Shown one piece after another: positions 49,901 through 64,000 of a stretch of DNA of 64,000 bases. A program made the position numbers and the translations under genes. The DNA lies in assembly GCF_030463535.1 (NCBI RefSeq), contig NC_132896.1:19325709-19389708 (forward strand), in the 5' to 3' direction. This stretch comes from Salminus brasiliensis (lineage: Eukaryota; Chordata; Actinopteri; Characiformes; Bryconidae). The first letter of the stretch is position 1. The number at the start of each line of letters is the position of its first letter. The notes below the pieces were generated by a model, which was given only the letters and a program-made list of their open reading frames with translations, did not search any database and was not told the DNA's origin.

Positions 49901-51543
49901 ATGTTCAGATATTTTCTTTTTAGTTCAACATTTTTAAGTGTGTTATTTTAATTTATCTGGATTATTTCTATTATAAACTTACCAAACAGTTCCTTTGTTT
50001 TGGCCTCTATTTCTTCTAACAGTGTTTCAGGGGTGGAGGAAAGCTTCTCATCATCACCACCATTGTAGATCTCCAAAAATTTCTTATAATCTACATCTAA
50101 GAAATAAAAGATCAGATTACTAATCATCTGACAAACGATCAGGCCGTACGTTGTCTTGGAACGTTAACCGAACAAACTCATCACCTTCCTCAATTGTTCC
50201 ACTTTTGGCATCCTTTTTCTTACTCCTCTTTTTAGCAATCTTCTGGAATGGTGCAAACTCAACGATGGCAGGGTACTCTTGGCCTTCACACAAAAGGCAA
50301 CATTAAATTTATGCACATTTATTTTGTGCAAAAGAATCAGAATATCAATCAGTCAAACAACACACTTATCTCAAACCAGTTTGAATCGTAGAAAAAAATA
50401 CAAAGCTGGCACATATGCGATAACTGGTAGACATTTGTTTCCAAACCTCGATTATCAATGAAGACATAACCATCAAATCTGTCTCTGAAAAGAACGATGT
50501 CATCTTGGTTCTTGAAATTTAGGTATGCTCTTGCAAAGAGGTGAGGGTAGAGACTGCAAAGAAACAAAATCCTTGATCAGCTCCCCGGTGAATACATTAC
50601 ACAAGGCTCATATAGCTTCAAGAAAGTGCGCTATGTACATCTATAGTCTGAGCTTTCTGTTGTGAGAAGTGTGGGCCACAGACCTGGTGTCACTAGAGAA
50701 GAACTCGAGATAATCCACTTCTGGGAGAGGCTGCAGTTGCTCTTCCAGCTCCTCTTTAGTTAGGCTGGGAGGGAGGCGGCGAATTACGATCTAATGCAAA
50801 CGGGAATAAAGCGAAAACATTGAGAAGTTAAGTAATACCAAACCGTATTATACATGAATGCCTTCATTCTGCTAGCCGACAGTAACACCAACCCCGATAC
50901 AACATTAGCTAACTGACTGCTATGTTAGTAAACAGGTCGTTAAACCCCCAGATTAACGTTAGCTAGCGAGTTAACTCCGTGCCTGCAGAATTAGCTACAG
51001 CTGGACTCCTGTCATCAAACGACGCACGCAAACCTAGCTGACGTGCTTGAAATAGGTGATAAACGCACAGTATTTCGTAGCTGGTCAGTCGTCCATGTAG
51101 TTAGATCACTAAAAATAACCACCGAGCACTAGATAGCTAACTAACTTGTTCTACCGCACAGCGCGAATGTTGCAGCTCGCAGGCTAAAACGCTGCCAGGT
51201 CGCAGATGTGGTAAATCCGTGTCCAGAAAGTAGCTAGATAGATAGCTAAGCATCCACCCCAAGATTTTCTTCGAAATGCCTGGATGTCTCAGCTGAGATG
51301 CAGCAGAGTCATCCACGTTAGTAAAAACACAATCCTGGGGTGGATGTTTAATTTCTGGACCTGGATTTGTCACATTTGCCAGTTAGCTAGCGCACGCTAG
51401 CTAGCTAGCCAGCCAGCTAAGCAACCTACCTTTGTCATAGCCTCCTTCTTCTCTTTATTTGGTTTCTCTGCTTTTTCACTTTCTTCGCACTTGATTTCCA
51501 CCTTCTTTTCTCTTGGCCGTGTGTTTTCCTTGTCCTCTTTCAT
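46929..51543 (-). CDS. upf3b: Nonsense-mediated decay factor UPF3B
   Basis: UPF3B links the exon-junction complex to UPF2/UPF1 and triggers nonsense-mediated mRNA decay; it shuttles between nucleus and cytoplasm. Ten exons on the minus strand: 51430-51543, 50684-50790, 50447-50553, 50185-50283, 49983-50096, 49846-49889, 48129-48320, 47828-47988, 47324-47648 and 46929-47057. They join in frame to 1392 nt, 463 residues (human 483). The UPF3 RRM-like domain runs from IVIRRLPPSLTKEEL (about 39) through YLNFKNQDDIVLFRDRFDGY and EYPAIVEFAPFQK. A long Arg/Glu/Lys-rich helical region follows. The C-terminus has the exon-junction-complex binding motif RPAIQLYQPGARSRNR (about 423-438). The start MKEDKE matches the human MKEEKE. 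Intron 6 contains 1.5 kb of repeat-like DNA. Confidence 0.96.
48500..49577. repeat. Repeat-like DNA in upf3b intron 6
   Basis: The segment 49320-49577 is clearly repeated in the same orientation at 52505-52790. Shared phrases are AATACA, GACCCAAATAAA, CAGACATTTATTT, CTCAACCCACATGTAAAT and the TGTATTCTG end. The upstream part (48.5-49.3 kb) has the look of a mobile element but I found no ends or coding frame. Confidence 0.6.
50905..51420. repeat. GCTAGC/TAGC-rich clusters in upf3b intron 1
   Basis: Runs such as TTAGCTAGCGAG, AGATAGATAGCTAAG and GCTAGCTAGCTAGCC occur within the first intron. They are the same kind of tetranucleotide as in rab6a intron 1. Confidence 0.65.
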
Positions 51544-52039
51544 GTTTCTGTGGGAGTTCACTGCAGTGTAAAAGTTACTGTACTGTGTTTTGGGGAAGAA
51601 GCTCGCAATCTGTCAACAGTCGAGAAGACGGCGCTTCACAACTTTTCCTATTGGCCCAACGTCACACGGACCGCGTTTCTGATTGGCTGCAGGGAAGACC
51701 TGGCGGACTCGTGTCGGAAGTACCTACGGAAGTTACGGGCGCTAATGGCCACCCTCGTCTTCATTGTTGCATTATTATTGACACTGTATTAATAGTTTGC
51801 ATTAAAATGTTTAGGAAGTGTTTCTGTGCACCTTATATTTTATATATTAGTATCATATGAGGGATTGGTGACCCGTCTGAACCGCAAGGGGGAGCCATGA
51901 TATTTCTCTGTAGCTAACTGCCTCGTCAGGAAGTATCACCGGAAATCGGCTTGTGACCGTGAAGGCCAGGGAACATTTTGGATAAAATAGACAAGAAATA
52001 CAAAAGTCTGTACATAGGCCACATTTCGTCCCCGTCATC
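51544..52039. promoter_or_regulatory. upf3b / ndufa1 shared promoter region
   Basis: The start codons of upf3b (minus, 51543) and ndufa1 (plus, 52040) are 496 bp apart and point away from each other, so this interval must contain both promoters. It includes a CCAAT-like ATTGG at about 51651. No TATA box with good spacing was seen for either gene. The T-rich part 51812-51860 is partly duplicated in ndufa1 intron 1. Confidence 0.65.
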
Positions 52040-53181
52040 ATGTGGTATGAGATCCTCCCGGGGCTTGCTATAATGACCGCTTGCTTGACCATTCCTGGCA
52101 TTGCGACCGCTCAGATTCAGAAATACACGAACGGAGGGAAGGTGAGTGAGGACTGCTGTCGTTTCTCGTTTCGGCTGTTTTAAGACTGTCAGGCTTCACG
52201 ACATGCTTTTATATTGATATAATTTACAGTAAGCATTGAAATCCACACTGACTCCAAGTTTTGTTTGGTGAAAGGAATGAATAATTAAAAAAAATCCCAT
52301 ATACCCACTTTCCCTGTACATTAGACTGTAGAGCACTGGTTATAAATATGCTGGATAGAGAGAAGGGAGAAACTCAGTAACGAATAAAGTAATTAAGACA
52401 GAAGGTTGTTTTGGCTGAATTGAATGAAAAAATAGTGCAACACATAAATAAGACAGTTGCACATAGTGCTAATTATTTGTAGTTTATTGATTTTTATGAA
52501 TTTATTTTAAATCTAACAACGAATGGCGAAAACAGAACTGTGGCCTGTGGACCTGTAATCTCAGTAATACACCTGAGGTTTGTCCTCTAATGTGAGATTA
52601 TAGACCCAAATAAATAAATAGACACTTGATATGATACCATTCCAAAAAAAAACAGACATTTATTTTATAGTCTAATTGTACAACTTACACTGAGTTACAC
52701 TCTCAACCCACATGTAAATGAAAAACCTTCTGTGCGCTAAGCAGGTCACATCATCCAGAAATTTTTTGTCCACTGTATTCTGGTTGTCTTAAATGTATGC
52801 GTGCACTGGATGAAATATCTGTAATTACAACAAGAAGTGTTTGTGTGCACCTTATATTTATTACTATCATATGATATATCTATATAATATAATATCATAT
52901 ATAATATCATTTTTTTTTTATATCATGGTGTACCTAAAAACGGTATAGCACAGCAAAAGTCTAAATGCAGTCTCTGTGTTTTCTATCCAATATATATACA
53001 CATATATATGGGCAGTGGTGGCTCAGCGGTTAGAGCGCCGGGCTATCGATAACAGGGTTGTGGGTTCGATTCCCGGGCTGCCCGGGAATCATGACATGCT
53101 TTTATATTGATATAATTGACAGTAAGCATTGGAATCCACACTGACTCCAAGTTTTGTTCGGTGTGTACTCACTGCCCCTAA

Positions 53182-53215
<34 letters not shown>

Positions 53216-55153
53216 TGTGTGTTCACTACCAGATGGGTTAAATGCGGAGGACACATTTCGCTGTGCAGTGTACAGTGACAAATACGTGCACCTCTACCTT
53301 TACCAATCTTAGAACCCTCCTTGATAACGGCACACTTCTGGTTCAGTTTGTACTGTGTAAGATGGATGGATGGCTGTCTTGTCATTAAGAGCAGTGCCTA
53401 CTCTTTGAGGTTTCTGATGGGCCACTGTCTGGCCTTTACATATCCCAAAAAAGAGTATTTAGATATTTTAACAAAGATTATAAACTAAAAAGAATGAAAA
53501 ACATCAGTCAGCATGAAGGAACTTCTCTGATGCCAATGCAAAAGGGAATTCTGAATGAAGGAATTTAAGATAACTAAGAAAGGTGTGCATATCTTGGCCA
53601 CCCCTGGTCAAACTTCTGTTACTGTAAGCAGTGAGAAGAACTGATCTCCATAGAATTAAAGATAAAGGAAAGGTTCTAAGGAAAGGAGCACCATGCAAAA
53701 GTTTGGGTTATAGCTGGGCAGTATGACAATTTTATTGCATTGTGATACATTTTGTTATATGCTTTTTTTTTTAAGCACATTGATTATGTTAGTGCTTAAG
53801 GATAACTGATTACAGTGATTACAGTGTCATTAGACTGGTCTAATTAGATGAAGTGCAGTAGATGTGTTCATTATGGGAAATGTTGTGAATAGCAGATTTT
53901 AAGAATCTGATGATACTGATGTATTTAGTCTGTGATTACATGAATTGTGACAAATACTGTGTATCAGGAAAAATGTCTTCAAATATCGTGCTACAGTATT
54001 TTTACCATATCATCCAGCCTTAGTTTGGGCACCCGAGAGATTTCACAAAACTTTTTGTTTAGGTCTCAGACCGTAATTAGCTTGTTAGTGCTATGTCTTA
54101 TTCAAAAGCATTGTTAGAAAAAGTCAGGTGATAAAATCTTTAGATAAATGAAATGGATGAATGAAACTGTTTATTATTATTATTTTTATTATTATTATTA
54201 TTTTTAGGATGGACAAAACACTTCAACTGTAAAGAGAAAAACATCATATACTAACACACCATTTAACTTAGTTGTTGAATTAACTGAATATTTGTTCATT
54301 TGTGTATTCACTTTTAACATGTGATTGAAAGATCTGAAGGCTGTATGTCAGTTTGGCTGCTAAGAACACTGAAAATAATTCAAATAATAATAATAATAAA
54401 AATAATAAAAAATGTGATTCACACCTCTGCCCAGTAGGTGGCGTGAGTGCATATAAATAAGTTATTGTCTTTGAACTCATGTGCATAATCTCCTTGTCCA
54501 TTCACATTGCAAAATCAAATGTCTTATGACTAAAAGAGTGGAAAAAAAAACACTCATTTTACTCACACTGACAAAATGGCCCGGTGTCTTACTTACCTGG
54601 AGTTGTTCAACTCAAAATGATCATTGGGTAGACTTCATTTAGGTTGGGTAGGTTCATTTAAAGTATTTATACAAGTTTAATAAACAGGTACATTTCTCGT
54701 TACCACATGGTTGGACGGATAAACCATTTTTACAGGAGGGGCTGATTTACTAGACAGAGTTTGCGCTAAATTGCATTGTCACTGGTGAACTTCACCACTA
54801 AACGTTTTAGGCTTAATATGGGTAATGAAAACTAGAAAAATAATTTCTAGAAAAAAATATAGAATCACAAAGAAAATAATCCTATTTTCTTTTCCTTGGC
54901 CTATTAACAATATTTTTTAACATATTGTTTAGGAAAAAAGAATTGTGAGAGTTCCTTACCATTGGCACTTGATGGAGAGAGACAAGCGAGTGTCAGGAAC
55001 AGGAGTATATTACCATTCAAAGGTAATCTTTTGAATTTTATTTGTTCCGTTGTATTTTATTTTCAAGTTTGTATAAAATTCTTCTTTATAGATGATGAAA
55101 CAGTTTTCTGAAATGTCTGTTTGATTTCACAGGGACTTGAAAACATTAACTGA
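52040..55153 (+). CDS. ndufa1: NADH dehydrogenase 1 alpha subcomplex subunit 1 (MWFE)
   Basis: NDUFA1 is a small accessory subunit of respiratory complex I, anchored in the mitochondrial inner membrane. Exons on the plus strand: 52040-52141, 54933-55022 and 55133-55153, giving 70 residues, the same as human. The protein starts [20 protein letters not shown] (human MWFE), where residues about 5-25 form the single membrane helix. It continues [14 protein letters not shown], then [22 protein letters not shown] and GLENIN at the end. All introns have GT-AG borders and lie between codons. Intron 1 is 2.8 kb and contains a chimeric SINE and a dispersed repeat. The gene is divergent from upf3b and convergent with nkap, as in human Xq24. 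Confidence 0.96.
52505..52790. repeat. Dispersed repeat, copy 2 (ndufa1 intron 1)
   Basis: Same family and orientation as 49320-49577, about 3.2 kb away in the neighbouring gene. The match covers about 260-290 bp with scattered substitutions and small gaps. Confidence 0.75.
52831..52876. repeat. Copy of ndufa1 promoter sequence in intron 1
   Basis: The segment AAGTGTTTGTGTGCACCTTA and the following ATCATATGA match 51812-51860 in the upf3b/ndufa1 promoter with few substitutions and a 4-5 bp gap. Confidence 0.7.
53010..53304 (+). mobile_element. tRNA-derived SINE with a replaced middle
   Basis: The left part has a Pol III A box (TGGCTCAGCGG) and B box (GGTTCGATTCC); the right part has AAATGCGGAGGACACATTTC and ends TACCTTTACC. 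The intact family member at 59241-59512 shows what should lie between. Here 53080-53162 is instead unrelated to the SINE and copies ndufa1 intron sequence 52197-52270. A perfect palindrome (53068-53090) sits at the left junction. Confidence 0.85.
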
Positions 55154-56510
55154 AGATCACCCACAAGTCCTGCATGTCCGAAATGTGCATTTTGATCAGC
55201 CGTCTATTAAAATAATGTGTATATACCCTTTTGTTTGGTTCTTAATTCATGTTTGAATGTGCCGTCAAGAAAATTAGTTGATAAAAGTGTGTCTTGAAGA
55301 CCTGTTTTTGCTGGTACCGGTTTCGGATGGCCAAAGTTGGTCTTTGATGGTCGAGGTGGTTGAAAAGCCGGACACTCGGGCATTCATGCTGTTCATTCTT
55401 GTCAACCAGCTTGGTTGTGCTGGTGAGCTAGCATGGGCCGGTCAATCACGCTTGCAGACCAGCTAAACGATCTCGAAAAAAACACAAACAACCTATGATG
55501 GTGAAGAGATAAGAGCTCAGCAGGGCCTCATAGCCCCCATCACACAGCTGTGAAGAAAATCAGTGTTGATCTACAATGCACCATTTGATATCAATCTAAT
55601 CTGATTAACCTGGTTTTCAACACAACCATTAAAATATAATTTTTTTAAATGGTGGAATTACCCATTCATTTGTAATCTGACATGACGGAAAAAAAACTTC
55701 CATTATATTTTCCTAAACTTTTTAATGAGTCAGTCAGTGATTTTGTAAGAACATCAGGAGTTTCATTACTCTGTTAGTGTTCCTTCTGTTTCATCATTTT
55801 AACTGAGAGCATCTCAAGGAACATATCTCAGGCCTTTAAGAACAATCTTTGGACTAAGATGCTTTCACAGCCCCGATAATAGGTGTGCCTGAACTGTGCA
55901 GGGCAGTAAATACAAATAAAATACAAAAAAAGCTTATACAGAATATTGTACAATTATGTCATGAAGACCCAGTCCCCAGTAGAGTACCCCCTTAATAACA
56001 GAAGTTTGTACTCAAGTAAAGTAGTTAAAGTTGCACAACAGTGGTTCTCCTTCTTTTGGGGGATTCAGGTTCCTTCTGGCTTTTCCTCCAACCCAAATCT
56101 ATTACGCTTAGCAGCTGATGCTGCTAATTCCGAGCTGATTTCCGAAAGCAGCATTAGATGGATCATCTACAGCCATTAGAATTAATATAAAGTCTACTAG
56201 AACATCTCTAAAGGATCTCTCTGAATGAATAATTTATATTCATTTGCAACCAAATTGCTTTTAAAACATTTGAACAGATGTTCAAAGATATTATCTAGCT
56301 CACAGGTCATGCCCACCCATTCCTTTAATGACATAATACATGAGGACAGAGGCAGGCTACACTCTCCAGTTTACAGTAGATTTATAAGTAGATTAAATGG
56401 TTTTATTGACAACACTGCATTTTTGCAGTCTCAACAAAGTTTAACAAGATCTTTCTGAAATCTTTCTGAACATTAACACAGTAGATAATCTTTCAGATGA
56501 CCGCTCACTC
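55154..56510. other. ndufa1-nkap convergent intergenic region
   Basis: It contains the ndufa1 3'UTR and no gene I can recognise. The part 55300-55470 is rich in CTGGT/ACCAG units (for example CAACCAGCTTGGTTGTGCTG) and looks like a decayed minisatellite; the frame at 55278-55466 is a by-product of it. Frames at 55946-56179 and 56225-56458 have no support. Confidence 0.5.
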
Positions 56511-56516
56511 TTTATT
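56511..56516 (-). terminator. nkap polyadenylation signal
   Basis: AATAAA on the minus strand about 175 bp after the nkap stop codon. Confidence 0.6.
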
Positions 56517-56691
56517 TGAGAGAAAATACATAAAAGGTTTCAAACTCTTTGTACTGTATATGGAAAGGATGCAACAAAAAAATAAAGTTAAAACAAAGAA
56601 AATCAATGCCAATAGTATTTCCACAGAATCATAATACATAGAAACTAAATAAGACTGACAGACTTGTATATCAGCACTGTGCTTGACAGCC

Positions 56692-63152
<6,461 letters not shown>

Positions 63153-63262
63153 CTTTCGAGATTTAATGTTGCTTATGGCTGTGATTCTTCCGAGCTTTAG
63201 GCCAACTGGCTAAAGTCAGCGAGTTCAATAAACACTACCTGTTTACATTCCGACACAACACC

Positions 63263-63263
63263 A

Positions 63264-63310
<47 letters not shown>
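63263..63310. repeat. (ACT)6(GCT)10 trinucleotide repeat upstream of nkap
   Basis: Six ACT units followed by ten pure GCT units, 111 bp upstream of the nkap ATG. On the nkap sense strand this reads (AGC)10(AGT)6 and may lie in the 5'UTR. Confidence 0.95.
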
Positions 63311-63313
<3 letters not shown>

Positions 63314-63776
63314 CTAGCTGTCGACTTTTAGCCAAACAGCGAACGAAACAGACGGTTAAAGATTTAGCTAACTAGTTCAGCTCCTGACTTCCTTAACGCA
63401 CTCCAACGCAGAACTAAAAGTCACTTAATATCATTCGCTTTACTGCAATAAAGATTGTCGTCCATTAAAAAAAGAAGTGTTGGCTATAGCCCTCGCTTAC
63501 GACGCATTAAGGCCTGGCGTAGTCCTTCAGTGGCAGTTCAGGCTGGACGTCTGTCTCGTAGTCTCGCCCCCTACAGGCCCGGAGCCGGCTCACTGAACCA
63601 GCGTGCACTCAAAACCATACACAATCCTAAAGTTCTGTAAGGTCTGAAGATTTGGGAACAGTTTAAAATGAAGTCAGATGCCGGATTTAAAGCATCACTG
63701 CTGTAAATGTAAACTGCGGATCTGATTATTCTGTATTTCTGACTTGTGTATGACTTGTGTATGACGTATTCATGTG

Positions 63777-63792
63777 CGTGCGCGCGCGCGCG
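63777..63792. repeat. Alternating CG/TG run
   Basis: GTGCGTGCGCGCGCGCGCG-type alternation, a purine-pyrimidine run able to adopt Z-DNA, about 630 bp upstream of nkap. Confidence 0.8.
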
Positions 63793-64000
63793 TGCCAGCT
63801 GTTCTAGGTCATTTCTCTCACACCTGGATGGTGTGGGAATACAGGTCATGGACACGGTCTTAGACATGCAACACCGTTCAAGACAAATATAAATGATCAC
63901 CTTTATAACTTCTTACTGTAGCGCTGTGGTTATAATGGCCCCGTTATTTCCAGTGTGCATTAAGGAGAAATTTGGGAAACATATATTTTTTTAAATAATT

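Larger units (their letters stand above)
63153..64000. other. nkap upstream region
   Basis: It contains the nkap promoter, an ACT/GCT repeat and a CG-alternating run at 63777-63792. I see no further gene before the window ends. Confidence 0.5.

Noticed and set aside
53010-53080. tRNA gene (A and B boxes present)
   Set aside because: There is no acceptor stem or anticodon arm, and the tail is shared with another copy at 59241-59512; it is the head of a SINE.

Overview
This window is vertebrate nuclear DNA, almost certainly from a teleost fish. Its genes have many short exons with GT-AG introns. It carries several decayed Tc1/mariner transposons, a tRNA-derived SINE and many microsatellites, and its proteins are close to but distinct from the human ones. 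The repeats hint at an otophysan fish (characin or catfish relatives), but that is only an impression. Exon boundaries below were read by eye from splice sites, reading frame and remembered protein families.

Layout. The left third is transcribed leftwards: stard10 (START-domain lipid transfer, last exon outside the window) and rab6a (Golgi Rab GTPase). Both are near each other on human 11q13.4. The rest is septin6 (-), sowahd (+), rpl39 (-), upf3b (-), ndufa1 (+) and nkap (-). That is the order and orientation of human Xq24, except that RNF113A and AKAP14 are not seen. upf3b and ndufa1 are head to head about 0.5 kb apart; ndufa1 and nkap converge.

Main observations. rab6a has the known RAB6A/RAB6A' exon duplication and a second duplicated exon pair (94 bp each, same phase, 11 of 31 residues different). 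Both downstream copies follow long pyrimidine tracts. The second rpl39 intron holds a textbook H/ACA snoRNA, probably SNORA69. A SINE in ndufa1 intron 1 has its middle replaced by a copy of DNA from about 0.9 kb upstream, next to a perfect small palindrome. Two Tc1 elements are inactivated by deletions of catalytic residues, one also carrying a nested SINE. A nkap intron of 191 bp is more than half a self-complementary TG/TA/AC repeat.

The genes share no pathway. They are housekeeping functions (vesicle traffic, cytoskeleton, translation, mRNA surveillance, respiration, splicing/transcription) kept together by ancient linkage. Long non-coding stretches are introns, 3'UTRs or repeat-bearing intergenic DNA.
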